Shown in pieces: positions 8,261 to 16,386 of a stretch of DNA of 64,000 nt. The notes beneath the pieces were generated by a model. That model did no database searches, was not told where the DNA came from, and was given only the letters and a program-made list of their open reading frames with translations. Position numbers and translations under genes: made by a program. This DNA is from Nocardia asteroides (GTDB lineage Bacteria; Actinomycetota; Actinomycetes; Mycobacteriales; Mycobacteriaceae): assembly GCA_019930625.1 (NCBI GenBank), contig CP082844.1, positions 1,054,001 to 1,118,000 on the forward strand, given 5' to 3'. How positions within the stretch are numbered: position 1 is the first letter of the stretch; each line of letters opens with the position of its first letter.

Positions 8261-8747
8261 GAATACGTAGCCCGAACGGTGTGAGGCCGCGGGGCTTGAA
8301 GACCGCCAGGATCATCGCAGCAGCCAGAACGATAGAAGCGGCTGCACCGTGGACAATGAAAGTCGGCGCCCGCAATTCGAGCAGAGTCGAGTCTGGGCGC
8401 GAGGCGACAGCCGCATAGTGGTCGACCGTACTGGTGTAGAGGATCAAGATCGCCGTTGCGACCACGTTGAGCACGAGTTTGATCAGCACCCAGTAATGGC
8501 GGATGAGACCCCATGGTGTGCCGAGGGATTGAACGATGCCTGTCACTAGCGTGCCCACCGACAGTGGCACCAGCACCCACCATGCCAGTGGTCGGGCGAC
8601 GAGGTCGACCGCACGCACCAGCTGCACGTCGGAACTGGTGACCCCGACGACGGCCAAGGCCAGGAAAGCGACGACGGCGCCGAGCCAGCCGACCGAGATG
8701 CTGACGTGCGCGGCGAGGGCGAGTTTGCGCCCGCGCGGGCTCAGCAT
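8226..8747 (-). CDS. Integral membrane protein, DUF2269-like
   Basis: The 173-residue protein has about four hydrophobic segments (KLALAAHVSISVGWLGAVVAFLA, the WWVLVPLSVGTLVTGIV region, LIKLVLNVVATAILILY and GAAASIVLAAAMILAVF). It resembles the DUF2269 type of small actinobacterial membrane protein often paired with a TetR regulator. The ATG overlaps the stop of the upstream small protein by 7 bases, so the two are coupled. It reads toward the decayed kinase and is divergent from the TetR gene at 9029. Function unknown; a transport or membrane-sensing accessory role is guesswork. Confidence 0.75.
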   Translation of the reverse strand: MLSPRGRKLALAAHVSISVGWLGAVVAFLALAVVGVTSSDVQLVRAVDLVARPLAWWVLVPLSVGTLVTGIVQSLGTPWGLIRHYWVLIKLVLNVVATAILILYTSTVDHYAAVASRPDSTLLELRAPTFIVHGAAASIVLAAAMILAVFKPRGLTPFGLRIRQAAAEGRVGR

Positions 8748-8932
8748 CGCACGAACTGAGCGCTGGCTGGCGCCGCAGCCGACTGACTGTGCCGCCCTGG
8801 CCCGTGCTGGCCTCCGCTGACGAGCAGTCCGATGACGAGCACCGCCGCCAAGAGCGCGACGACGACTCCGGTCACTTTCACCCAGCGGGGCGTATTCGGG
8901 CCGTGGGGGCGTTGCGGGGAGTTGTTTGCCAT
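8741..8932 (-). CDS. Small single-pass membrane protein
   Basis: The 63-residue protein has one transmembrane segment (VKVTGVVVALLAAVLVIGLL) between a short cytoplasmic N-terminus and a Gly/His/Ser-rich tail (SGGQHGPGRHSQS). AAGGACTCCAG precedes the ATG at 8932, which I prefer over upstream in-frame starts inside the operator region. It is coupled to the next membrane protein and divergent from the TetR gene, so the pair is probably under TetR control. No family name is offered. Confidence 0.7.
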   Translation of the reverse strand: MANNSPQRPHGPNTPRWVKVTGVVVALLAAVLVIGLLVSGGQHGPGRHSQSAAAPASAQFVRC

Positions 8933-8966
8933 CTGGAGTCCTTCGGTCAGCGCACCATAGTTTGCA

Positions 8967-8979
8967 AGACAGTATGTCT
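8967..8979. promoter_or_regulatory. Candidate TetR operator
   Basis: The inverted repeat AGAC-AGTAT-GTCT lies between the divergent membrane-protein pair and the TetR gene, with a further CTGTCTA half-site at 8993-9000. Its position between divergent genes suits an autoregulatory TetR operator. This is inference from symmetry and position only. Confidence 0.45.
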
Positions 8980-9028
8980 CTATCAATTACGATCTGTCTA
9001 TGCCCATGGCAGGCTGTATCCTGGTTGG

Positions 9029-9607
9029 GTGCCGAAGCTGTGGAGCGAGACGATCGACACGCACCGCCGCACGGTGCGCGACTCGATCCTCGACACTGCC
9101 GCGCGGTTGGCGATCGAGCACGGGGTCGCCTCGATGACGATGTCGGGGATCGCCGAGCAGGCCGGGATCGGGCGGGCGACGCTGTACAAGTACTTCCCCG
9201 ATGTAAGCGCGATCCTTGCCGCCTGGCACGAGCGCCAAGTCGGTCACCACCTGGAGCAACTGGTGGCGGTGAGTGATACAGAATCCGATCCGTCCCGACG
9301 ACTGGATGCCCTGTTGGGCGCCTATGCGCGGATTCTTCGCGAGTCCAGGCACCGTCACGACAGCGATCTCGGCGCGATGGTGCACCACAGCGGCCCGCAC
9401 GTCGACCACGCCGAACAACGACTTCGCCAGTTGGTGACCGAGGCGGTGGCCGCCGCCGCCGCGACCGGGACGGTGAGGACGGATACCCCTGCCGATGAGC
9501 TGGCAATCTATTGCCTACATGCGTTGGATGCCGCCGTCGCGGCATCATCCGACGCTGCGGTAGCCCGGCTGATCACAGTGATCCGGGCTGGATTGGGACC
9601 CGCCTGA
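9029..9607 (+). CDS. TetR family transcriptional regulator
   Basis: The 192-residue protein has the TetR HTH near residues 14-60 (ILDTAARLAIEHGVASMTMSGIAEQAGIGRATLYKYFPD) and a helical ligand-binding C-terminal domain. The GTG at 9029 is chosen because the HTH then begins at a typical distance. No ribosome site is visible and a leaderless transcript is possible. The gene is divergent from two membrane-protein genes and probably represses them through the AGAC..GTCT element. The Met-rich micropeptide and DUF305 lipoprotein downstream suggest a link with metal stress. The ligand is unknown. Confidence 0.85.
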   Translation: MPKLWSETIDTHRRTVRDSILDTAARLAIEHGVASMTMSGIAEQAGIGRATLYKYFPDVSAILAAWHERQVGHHLEQLVAVSDTESDPSRRLDALLGAYARILRESRHRHDSDLGAMVHHSGPHVDHAEQRLRQLVTEAVAAAAATGTVRTDTPADELAIYCLHALDAAVAASSDAAVARLITVIRAGLGPA

Positions 9608-9699
9608 ACATCCGCCGAGCAGCAGCAGGCGCGGCGAATATTTCCAGCGGTCGAGGGTAATCGCGCCTTGTGGGGGTGTGCGCGAGGAGGTGAACAGTG

Positions 9700-9777
9700 A
9701 TGCCCGGGATGTGCATGCAGATGATGAACATGCTGCGCGACATGTGGAACATGATGTTCCCGTCCATGCCGATGTGA
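9700..9777 (+). CDS. Met-rich 25-residue micropeptide
   Basis: This tiny frame starts at ATG 9700 and has an excellent ribosome site, GAGGAGGTGA at 9684-9693. It encodes 25 residues of which 11 are Met and one is Cys (MPGMCMQMMNMLRDMWNMM, then a Pro-Met-rich end), a composition suited to Cu(I) or Ag(I) binding. It sits just upstream of the DUF305 lipoprotein gene, whose family is linked to copper handling. It is too short for standard gene callers. It shares with the peptides at 32195 and 47458 small size, Met richness, a W and a strong ribosome site, but its sequence is different. Confidence 0.6.
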   Translation: MPGMCMQMMNMLRDMWNMMFPSMPM

Positions 9778-9914
9778 ACGACGCCAAAAGGGTTAGGCTG
9801 TGCTGCACTGTCCGTCGGGAGCCACCGATATCTGCGCGGCCCTGCGTGGGTCCCGCGCGGGCCGCTGGTTTGTGTTTCGACGAGAAGATCATGTCCCACT
9901 CCTGAGGAGTTCAC

Positions 9915-10535
9915 ATGTCTCGACGTTCCATCATCGCTCGAAGGCTCGTTCCGTGTATCGGATTGGTCGCGCTGGTCGTTGCCGGCTGCGGGAATGACGA
10001 CGATTCGGCACCGGTCCACCATTCCTCAACGACACCCGCCGTCTCGACGAGTGCGGCTACCGGCACCGCCCAGGCCGGCACCTTCAATGACGCCGACGTA
10101 ACGTTTCTGCAGATGATGTACCCGCACCACGAGCAGGCCGTGCAGATGGCCGAGCTGGTCCCTTCACGATCCCAGGACCAGCAGGTCATCGACCTCGCGG
10201 CCGGGATCAAGGCAGCCCAGCAGCCTGAGATGACCCAGATTCAATCGCTGCTGGCCAGCGCTGGGAAGCCCGACCCCGCCGGTGGGGCGATGAACCATGA
10301 CATGCCCGGAATGATGTCGCCGGAGCAGATGTCCTCGCTCGAGGCGATGTCGGGGCCGGAGTTCGACAAGATGTGGTTGCAGATGATGATCGACCATCAC
10401 CGCGGGGCGGTGGAGATGGCCCAAACCGAAATCGCCTCCGGAACCAACTCCCAGGCCAAACAAATGGCAGAGACCATCGTGGCCACACAGCAGCAAGAGA
10501 TCACGCAGATGGAAACTCTTCTGGGACAAAAGTAA
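9915..10535 (+). CDS. DUF305 lipoprotein, CopM-like
   Basis: The 206-residue protein has a lipoprotein signal (LVALVVAGC, Cys25) and a DUF305 body with two copies of the family pattern: FLQMMYPHHEQAVQMAEL and MWLQMMIDHHRGAVEMAQ. It carries Met/His clusters (HDMPGMMSPEQM). DUF305 proteins are exported helical proteins, several of which bind Cu(I) extracytoplasmically, for example cyanobacterial CopM. Role here: scavenging copper outside the membrane. TGAGGAG precedes the ATG at a good distance. It lies downstream of the Met-rich micropeptide on the same strand. Confidence 0.88.
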   Translation: MSRRSIIARRLVPCIGLVALVVAGCGNDDDSAPVHHSSTTPAVSTSAATGTAQAGTFNDADVTFLQMMYPHHEQAVQMAELVPSRSQDQQVIDLAAGIKAAQQPEMTQIQSLLASAGKPDPAGGAMNHDMPGMMSPEQMSSLEAMSGPEFDKMWLQMMIDHHRGAVEMAQTEIASGTNSQAKQMAETIVATQQQEITQMETLLGQK

Positions 10536-10584
10536 GCGTGGTCCGGCCCCCTCGAAGCCCTGTGGCCTGCGCCGCCCTGCGGTT

Positions 10585-10743
10585 CTACGGGCCGGTGGAT
10601 TCGAAGCGGCGCTGAGGCTTGACAGGCTGGCCCGCGAGCGCGACGCGGAGGGCTTCGGCGCCGCAAGCCAGAACGCACGCCGCGGCGGTTCGGGCGGCGG
10701 GATGGCGGGCAATCCGCAGGATCACCGCTGTGAAGGTGTGCAT
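10585..10743 (-). CDS. Small hydrophobic protein, 52 aa
   Basis: The start at 10743 has a good ribosome site (GCGGAGGCAACG). The 52-residue product has one weakly hydrophobic helix with two cysteines (TAAACVLACGAEALRVALAG) and a basic end. It lies directly downstream of the terminator of the MFS gene on the same strand. I recognise no family; the good ribosome site and copper-region context are the only support. Confidence 0.45.
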   Translation of the reverse strand: MHTFTAVILRIARHPAARTAAACVLACGAEALRVALAGQPVKPQRRFESTGP

Positions 10744-10764
10744 CGTTGCCTCCGCTTTCAGGAA

Positions 10765-10800
10765 AGGGTGGGGCCTCACTTGGTTGTGCAGCCCCACCCT
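10765..10800. terminator. Intrinsic terminator after MFS gene
   Basis: A perfect 10-bp stem (AGGGTGGGGC and GCCCCACCCT) encloses a 16-base loop. On the plus strand it is followed by CTTTTC and on the minus strand by TTTCCTG, so it can act in both directions. It lies below the stop of the MFS gene on the minus strand. Confidence 0.75.
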
Positions 10801-10858
10801 CTTTTCTCGATCACATGCTCAGAGCCTGGTTATGTGATGTCGATGGATCCTCTTTCGG

Positions 10859-12226
10859 CTATCCGACGAGGACTGGTTCGCGTGCTTCGCGCGGCCAACG
10901 CCGGTGTGCGTCGTCGATGACGAACGGGTGGGTGTGCTGGTAGATGCGGTCGCTGATGCGGATCGCGTCGGCGAGGCGGGCGGGGTCGATGGTGCCGACC
11001 TCGTGCAGGTGGGTGATCTCGGCGGGTTCGTTGCGTGGCCAGTTCCGTACCGCGACGGTGGCGCCGAGCCCTGCCAGGCCGATCAGCACCACCCAGGTGG
11101 TGGTGAATCCGGCGGCGCTGGTCAGCCATCCCGCGATCGGGTAGGTGAGCAGCCAGGCCAGGTGCGACAGCGAGAACTGGGCGGCGAACAGTGCCGCGCG
11201 ATCGGCCGGCTGCGAGGAGCGCCGCAGGATCGCGCCGGTGGGGGTGAGCACGCCGGCGGTGCCGGCGCCGATGAGTGCCCATACCGCGCTCGCGGCGGCC
11301 CACCGCCACTGGCCGGCGTCGGCGGTCGAGAGGGCGATGGCCGACCCGAGCCCGAGGATCAGGGTCGCGGCGCCGGCCAGCATCACTGGGCGGGCACCGG
11401 TGCGGTCGAGTACTCGCGGCAGCGACAGCGCGATGATCATCGTTCCGAAGCCGTTGGCGGCCAACAGCATCGCGACGCCGGTCTGTGATCCGCCGAGGGT
11501 GTCGCGGACGTAGTTGACGGTGTTGACCATGATCACCGAGCCTGCCGCGGCGACGACCAGGTTCAGCCCCAGCAGCCCGCGCAGCCGTGGTGTGGCGGCG
11601 AAGATCCGCATGCCCACCGCGATCCGCTTCGCGAAGCTGCCCTGGGTCGTTGCTCCGGCGTCAGGGATGCGGGTCGAGACCACCAGGGCGGCCGAGACGG
11701 CGAAGCCGATGGCGGTGCCGACGAACAGCCAGTGGAAGCTGATCAGGGTCAACGCGGCCGCGGCCAGCATGGGGCTGAGCAGCGTTTCCATGGTCGCGGC
11801 GAGCTGAGCGGCCGACAGCGCGCGGGTGTAGTCACGTTCGTCGGGCAGGATGTCGGGAATCACGGCCTGGTAGGTCGGAGTGAACGCGGCCGAGGCGGTT
11901 TGCAGGATCGCGATCAGGACATAGATCTGCCAGATCTGGTCGATGAAGGGCAACGCCAGCACGACCCCGCCACGGATCATGTTGAGCGCGACCAGGAACA
12001 GCCTTCGCGGGAAACGGTCGGCATAGGCGGCCACGATCGGGGCAACGGTGACGTAGACGAGCATCTTGATCGTCAGTGCGGTGCCGAGCACCGCGCCGGC
12101 GTCGGCGCCGGCGAGTTCGTAGGCGAGCAGTCCGAGCGCGACGGTGGTCAAGCCGGTACCGAACAGCGCGGTCATCTGCGCGGTGAACAACCGCAGGTAG
12201 TCGCGGTGGGCGAACAACGAGGTCAT
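10859..12226 (-). CDS. MFS transporter of the copper region
   Basis: The 455-residue protein has twelve hydrophobic stretches and the MFS loop signature AAYADRFPRRLF between helices 2 and 3. The C-terminal tail has several histidines (HLHEVGT, YQHTHPFVIDDAHRRWP), as in NreB-like metal efflux MFS proteins, so export of a metal or metal complex is plausible. AGAAGGACA precedes the ATG. It lies 131 bases below the copZ gene and is separated from it by a strong hairpin at 12317-12351. A gene fragment related to its middle part is found at 38.6 kb. Confidence 0.82.
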   Translation of the reverse strand: MTSLFAHRDYLRLFTAQMTALFGTGLTTVALGLLAYELAGADAGAVLGTALTIKMLVYVTVAPIVAAYADRFPRRLFLVALNMIRGGVVLALPFIDQIWQIYVLIAILQTASAAFTPTYQAVIPDILPDERDYTRALSAAQLAATMETLLSPMLAAAALTLISFHWLFVGTAIGFAVSAALVVSTRIPDAGATTQGSFAKRIAVGMRIFAATPRLRGLLGLNLVVAAAGSVIMVNTVNYVRDTLGGSQTGVAMLLAANGFGTMIIALSLPRVLDRTGARPVMLAGAATLILGLGSAIALSTADAGQWRWAAASAVWALIGAGTAGVLTPTGAILRRSSQPADRAALFAAQFSLSHLAWLLTYPIAGWLTSAAGFTTTWVVLIGLAGLGATVAVRNWPRNEPAEITHLHEVGTIDPARLADAIRISDRIYQHTHPFVIDDAHRRWPREAREPVLVG

Positions 12227-12316
12227 CGGGGGTGTCCTTCTGGTCCTGTGTCGGTGCGGGGCACCGGGTCTAGCTGAGGGTGGCGACCGTCATGGGACGC
12301 TGCGGGCCCCCGATTC

Positions 12317-12351
12317 CCGGTCGTCGTGTCACGCGGGGACACGACGACCGG
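12317..12351. terminator. Strong hairpin between copZ and MFS gene
   Basis: A perfect 14-bp stem (CCGGTCGTCGTGTC with GACACGACGACCGG) encloses a 7-base loop. It stands 7 bases below the copZ stop on the minus strand, so it probably ends the copZ transcript. There is no T-run, as is common in high-GC actinobacteria. Confidence 0.7.
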
Positions 12352-12357
12352 CCGGGG

Positions 12358-12579
12358 TCAGCTCTGGACGAGTTCGTAGCCGAGGTTTTCGACGGTGGCC
12401 TGGATCAGTGCGGCGTCTGCGGCGCTGGCGCCGGTGACGGTGACCGCGCCGCTGGTCAGATCGATGTCGACGTCGTCGATGCCGGAGAGCTTTTCGAGTC
12501 CGGCGCTGACCTTGCCGACGCAGCTGCCACAGGACATGCCCGAAACGACATAGGTGCTCGTGGTGGTTGTGGTGCTCAT
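12358..12579 (-). CDS. copZ: Copper chaperone, HMA domain
   Basis: The 73-residue protein is a single HMA domain with the metal-binding motif GMSCGSC near residues 14-20 and the usual beta-alpha-beta-beta-alpha-beta pattern. It should carry Cu(I) in the cytosol to CopA-type ATPases. AAGGAGGCCCGGCC precedes the ATG. Two CsoR-like boxes lie just upstream, in the region shared with the divergent membrane protein gene, so copper induction through CsoR is likely. Confidence 0.92.
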   Translation of the reverse strand: MSTTTTTSTYVVSGMSCGSCVGKVSAGLEKLSGIDDVDIDLTSGAVTVTGASAADAALIQATVENLGYELVQS

Positions 12580-12642
12580 GGCCGGGCCTCCTTGTGTGGC
12601 GTTGCTTTCCGAGGAGAGACGCTACGACATCATCTCGTGAAT

Positions 12643-12662
12643 GTAAACCCCTAGGGGGTATA
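12643..12662. promoter_or_regulatory. CsoR-type operator 1
   Basis: GTAAACCCCTAGGGGGTATA is a pseudo-palindrome of the G/C-tract CsoR type (consensus near ATACCCCNNNGGGGTAT). It lies upstream of copZ, between it and the divergent membrane protein gene. No classical copper-type CsoR is encoded nearby; the only CsoR-family gene in the window is at 57485. Confidence 0.75.
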
Positions 12663-12682
12663 GGTATCACGCCATTTACCCA

Positions 12683-12701
12683 TATACCTAGTGGGGGTAT
12701 A
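12683..12701. promoter_or_regulatory. CsoR-type operator 2
   Basis: TATACCTAGTGGGGGTATA is a second CsoR-like box about 20 bases from the first. The pair probably regulates the divergent transcripts of copZ and the membrane protein at 12753. Confidence 0.65.
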
Positions 12702-12752
12702 TTGGTGACGTGGGTCACCGGGACTCGCATCGAACCGGAAAGGGGCCTGGCC

Positions 12753-13808
12753 GTGGTGAAAACGCAATGGAGTGATCGCGCCGGCATCGAGGCGCGAACC
12801 GCCGACAGCACCCGAGGCGAGGACCTCGCCATGGCCGCCACGAGCGTCTGGATCGTCGTGGCCGTACACCTGGACGGGCGTGCGCACTACCTGGATCTAC
12901 CGGACTCGTTCTTCACCTGGTGGCATCTTCTGTTGTATTCCGGCGTCGGCGCAGCGGCTGCCCTGCTGTTGGCGATGGGCGTGCGGCGCCGCAACGCAGG
13001 TCGATCGCTGATGTCGGCAGCGGTGTCGATGCCCCGGGGGTACGGTTGGTCACTGGCCGGGGTCGGCGTTTTCTCCGCCGCCGGGGCCGCGGACATGGCG
13101 TGGCATCTGAGGTTCGGGGTCGAATCCGGGCTCGACGCGTTGGTTAGCCCGACTCACCTACTCCTGTTCACCGGGGCCGTGCTGCTGTTCTCCGGCCCAC
13201 TGCGCGCGATCCAGATCAAACAGCCCTCAGCACCGGCCTGGGCCCCGCCCGCTGTCATTGCCGCCGCCGCGATCACCGGGATCATCGGCTTCGCCCTCAG
13301 CTACGTCTCCGCGTTCACCACCGACGCGCCACTGCGCGCGGTCGAGGACTTTCCCGAGGGCACCCCCGAGCACTACGCCACCGAGATCCCGGCCCAGGCC
13401 GGGCTCGGCGCCTACCTGATCACCACCGTGCTGGTCGTGGTGCCGATCGCACTGCTGCTGAAGCGTCGGCGATTGCCCGTCGGTGCGATCACCGCCATCG
13501 TCACCGGGTTGGCCGTCCTCGCCCAGACCGTGCAGAACTTCACCCGGCCCTCGGTCGTGGTGGCCGCCGTCATCGCCGGGCTGATCATCGAAGGACTCGT
13601 CGCGGTATCCACAGCCTGGGTGCCCCGGGTGCCAACAGCAGCCATGGTCGCGGTCGTGCTCCCGGCGGCGCTGTGGTCGGTGCAGTTCGTGGCCTTGCAA
13701 CTCGGCCCGGGAGTCGCGTGGTCGGCAGAACTCACCGCCGGGACGGTCGTGCTGTCCGCCTTGGTGTCGGTGGCGCTCGTCTCTGCCCTGGGCGCCCGAA
13801 AGGCGTGA
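12753..13808 (+). CDS. Polytopic membrane protein of unknown function
   Basis: The product, about 351 residues, has some eight to nine transmembrane stretches. It begins with a family-like opening, SVWIVVAVHLDGRAHYLDLPDSFFTWWHLLLYSG, which resembles an actinobacterial family of uncharacterised membrane proteins with a conserved D-G-x-A-H and F-x-x-W-H. These His residues could bind metal. GTG 12753 follows GGAAAGGGG; ATG 12831 is an alternative start. It is divergent from copZ across two CsoR-like boxes, which suggests copper-responsive expression. Confidence 0.75.
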   Translation: MVKTQWSDRAGIEARTADSTRGEDLAMAATSVWIVVAVHLDGRAHYLDLPDSFFTWWHLLLYSGVGAAAALLLAMGVRRRNAGRSLMSAAVSMPRGYGWSLAGVGVFSAAGAADMAWHLRFGVESGLDALVSPTHLLLFTGAVLLFSGPLRAIQIKQPSAPAWAPPAVIAAAAITGIIGFALSYVSAFTTDAPLRAVEDFPEGTPEHYATEIPAQAGLGAYLITTVLVVVPIALLLKRRRLPVGAITAIVTGLAVLAQTVQNFTRPSVVVAAVIAGLIIEGLVAVSTAWVPRVPTAAMVAVVLPAALWSVQFVALQLGPGVAWSAELTAGTVVLSALVSVALVSALGARKA

Positions 13809-13868
13809 GGGAACCTAAGCCTGCGGAGGAGAGATCCCGGCGCGCTTACCGGGCAAAGCCGACGGTTT

Positions 13869-13887
13869 CTACGATTTTCCTACGTAG
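13869..13887. promoter_or_regulatory. Orphan BlaI/CopY-like operator
   Basis: CTACGATTTTCCTACGTAG matches the element upstream of the second BlaI gene (32757-32775) at 17 of 19 positions. It lies between convergent genes, so no obvious promoter uses it. It could be a remnant of a lost gene. Confidence 0.5.
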
Positions 13888-14000
13888 CTTCGCTCTCGGG
13901 TGCCCGCCATCGACGTGAACATGATTCATTTCCGCATACCTGCGCCGTGGTGGCGGCGCCGGATATGCGGCTCGACTGCCCGGGCGCGCCGAGTCGGTGT

Positions 14001-14405
14001 TCAGCCGAGAGCTGCGATCAATTCCCGGCACGCCGCTTCACAGCGCCGACATGCCTGCGCGCAGACACGGCAGTGTTCGTGGGCGGTATGGCGTTCGCAT
14101 TCATCCGCGCAGCTCGCGCACGCCGTCGCGCACGCTTCGAGAACCGCTCGGGTCAAGTTCGCGTCGTAGCCGGTGTGACGCGACAACACTCTTCCCGTGG
14201 TGTCACAGATGTCGGCGCAGTCGAGATCGGATCTGATGCACTTGACCATTTCGGCCACTCCCCGCTCGCTCAAGCAGGCATCCGCGCACGCGGTACAAGC
14301 CTGTGCGCATTCGAAACATCGTTCGATGCACGTGGCAAGCACGTTCCGGTCGACCTGGCCGAGATCGGCCGGATACGAGTCGAGCAGTTCAGCGACGGTA
14401 CCCAT
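14001..14405 (-). CDS. csp3: Four-helix copper storage protein, Csp3-like (DUF326)
   Basis: The 134-residue protein has about sixteen cysteines spaced along four helices (CIERCFECAQACTACADAC, CADICD, ACATACASCADEC, CRVCAQACRRCEAAC), the pattern of cytosolic copper storage protein Csp3. Such proteins hold many Cu(I) ions in the bundle core. No signal peptide is present, so cytosolic storage is expected. The ATG at 14405 has a perfect ribosome site (GAGGAGGAATTTC); an upstream ATG at 14426 would overlap it. Its promoter faces serA and contains a BlaI-like inverted repeat at 14592-14618. Confidence 0.9.
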   Translation of the reverse strand: MGTVAELLDSYPADLGQVDRNVLATCIERCFECAQACTACADACLSERGVAEMVKCIRSDLDCADICDTTGRVLSRHTGYDANLTRAVLEACATACASCADECERHTAHEHCRVCAQACRRCEAACRELIAALG

Positions 14406-14591
14406 GAAATTCCTCCTCGACGACAAGTTTCAGCTGGTCGTCGGTGCATTACCCGGCCACCGGGCTGCGAAACCGCAGCGCACCGGCGGACTCGACCGGT
14501 CACGGGGCGATCGTCTCGCAGTCTCAGGACCCGGCACCCAGCAGTACATGGCGCGCGCCACACCTCGGATCGGTTGCTACACACCGAGCCC

Positions 14592-14618
14592 GTATCTACT
14601 GTCTAACTACGTAGATAC
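14592..14618. promoter_or_regulatory. BlaI/CopY-like operator, csp3-serA
   Basis: GTATCTAC (14592-14599) and GTAGATAC (14611-14618) form a perfect 8-bp inverted repeat with an inner CTACGTAG palindrome-like core. It lies between the divergent csp3 and serA genes and resembles the operator set described in the findings. Confidence 0.65.
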
Positions 14619-14674
14619 TCGTATCCGTTCGACACGAACTCATCGTCGAACCCAGCACAGAGGAGTACCCCACA

Positions 14675-16273
14675 GTGAGCCAAGCAGGCCGTCCTGTAGT
14701 TCTGATCGCCGACAAGCTCGCCCAGTCGACCGTCGACGCGCTCGGTGACGGTGTCGAGGTTCGCTGGGTCGACGGCCCCGACCGCCCGGCCCTGCTCGCC
14801 GCGGTGCCCGAGGCCGACGCGCTGCTCGTGCGTTCCGCGACCACCGTCGACGCCGAGGTGCTCGAGGCGGGCAAGAAGCTCCAGATCGTCGCCCGTGCCG
14901 GCGTCGGCCTCGACAACGTCGACGTGCCCGCCGCCACCGAGCGTGGCGTGATGGTCGTCAACGCCCCGACCTCCAACATCCACACCGCCGCCGAGCACGC
15001 CGTCACCCTGCTGCTCGCCGCCGCGCGCCAGATCCCGGCCGCCGACGCGACCCTGCGCGAGAAGACCTGGAAGCGCAGCAAGTTCAACGGTGTCGAGATC
15101 CTCGGCAAGACCGTCGGCGTCATCGGCCTCGGCCGCATCGGCCAGCTGTTCGCGCAGCGTCTCGCCGCGTTCGAGACCAAGATCGTCGCCTACGACCCCT
15201 ACACCTCGCCCGCGCGCGCCGCCCAGCTGGGCATCGAACTGCTGAGCCTGGAAGAGGTGCTCGAGCGCGCCGACTTCATCTCCATCCACCTGCCCAAGAC
15301 CCCCGAGACCAAGGGCATGCTCAACGCCGAGACCCTGGCCAAGACCAAGCCGGGCGTCATCATCGTCAACGCCGCGCGCGGTGGCCTGATCGACGAGCAG
15401 GCGCTGGCCGACGCGATCAAGTCCGGTCACGTGCGTGCCGCCGGTCTGGACGTGTTCGAGACCGAGCCGTGCACCGACAGCCCGCTGTTCGAGCTGCCCG
15501 AGGTCGTCGTGACCCCGCACCTGGGCGCCTCCACCGCCGAGGCCCAGGACCGCGCGGGCACCGATGTCGCCAAGTCGGTGCTGCTGGCGCTGGCCGGTGA
15601 GTTCGTGCCGGGCGCGGTGAACGTCACCGGTGGCGCCGTCAACGACGTCGTCGCGCCGTGGCTCGACGTGGTCCGCAAGCAGGGCGCGCTGCTGGGCGCC
15701 ATCGCCAACGAGCTGCCCGTCAGCGTCGAGGTGCAGGTCCGCGGCGAGCTGGCCTCGCAGGACGTGGCCGTGCTGGAGCTGTCCGCGCTGCGCGGGGTGT
15801 TCTCGGCGCTGGTCGAGGACCAGGTCACCTTCGTCAACGCCCCGGCGCTGGCCAAGGAGCGCGGCATCACCGCCGAGGTCACCACCGCTACCGAGAGCCC
15901 GAACCACCGCAGCGTCGTCGACCTGCGCGCCGTGTTCGGCGACGGCTCGACCCTGAACGTGGCCGGCACGCTGACCGAGCCGAACCTGGTCGAGAAGATC
16001 GTCAACATCAACGGCCGCAACTACGACATGCGCGCCGAGGGCCTGAACCTGGCCATCCTCAACTACGAGGACCGCCCAGGTCAATTGGGTTACATCGGAA
16101 CGGTTCTCGGCCAGGCCGGAGTCGACATCAAGGCTGCCCAGTTGGCACAGGATGTCGATGCCGCAGGCGCCACCGTTGTCCTCCGGGTCGACAAGGAGGT
16201 CTCCGCGGAAACGAAAGCGTGGATCGAGAAGGTAGTCGGCGCCGCCAAGGTCGTCTTGGTCGATCTGGCCTGA
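14675..16273 (+). CDS. serA: D-3-phosphoglycerate dehydrogenase
   Basis: The 532-residue enzyme is a full-length actinobacterial SerA. It has the NAD-binding motif GVIGLGRIGQLFAQ, catalytic segments HLPKTPETKGM, NAARGGLIDE and TPHLGASTAEAQ, a middle substrate-binding domain and a C-terminal ACT domain (LNYEDRPGQLGYIG). It oxidises 3-phosphoglycerate in the first step of serine synthesis. GAGGAG precedes the GTG. Its codon use is almost purely GCC/GTC/CTG from about 14710 to 16075, but relaxed in the first dozen codons and the last 65, a mosaic look. It sits alone in a copper region opposite csp3, so it is probably a second, stress-regulated copy. Confidence 0.95.
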   Translation: MSQAGRPVVLIADKLAQSTVDALGDGVEVRWVDGPDRPALLAAVPEADALLVRSATTVDAEVLEAGKKLQIVARAGVGLDNVDVPAATERGVMVVNAPTSNIHTAAEHAVTLLLAAARQIPAADATLREKTWKRSKFNGVEILGKTVGVIGLGRIGQLFAQRLAAFETKIVAYDPYTSPARAAQLGIELLSLEEVLERADFISIHLPKTPETKGMLNAETLAKTKPGVIIVNAARGGLIDEQALADAIKSGHVRAAGLDVFETEPCTDSPLFELPEVVVTPHLGASTAEAQDRAGTDVAKSVLLALAGEFVPGAVNVTGGAVNDVVAPWLDVVRKQGALLGAIANELPVSVEVQVRGELASQDVAVLELSALRGVFSALVEDQVTFVNAPALAKERGITAEVTTATESPNHRSVVDLRAVFGDGSTLNVAGTLTEPNLVEKIVNINGRNYDMRAEGLNLAILNYEDRPGQLGYIGTVLGQAGVDIKAAQLAQDVDAAGATVVLRVDKEVSAETKAWIEKVVGAAKVVLVDLA

Positions 16274-16386
16274 TCGCACCGACAATCCACCGGTACCAGC
16301 AATGACGTGACGCGCCTGGCGACAAAGCCTTCACCGGAACTACGGAGACGAGGCGTAGCGTGACGCGCAGTTTCGCATCCCCAGCG

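Noticed and set aside
14603..16285. 560-codon minus-strand frame opposite serA
   Set aside because: It is an antisense frame kept open by the extreme GC bias of serA and encodes a low-complexity product.
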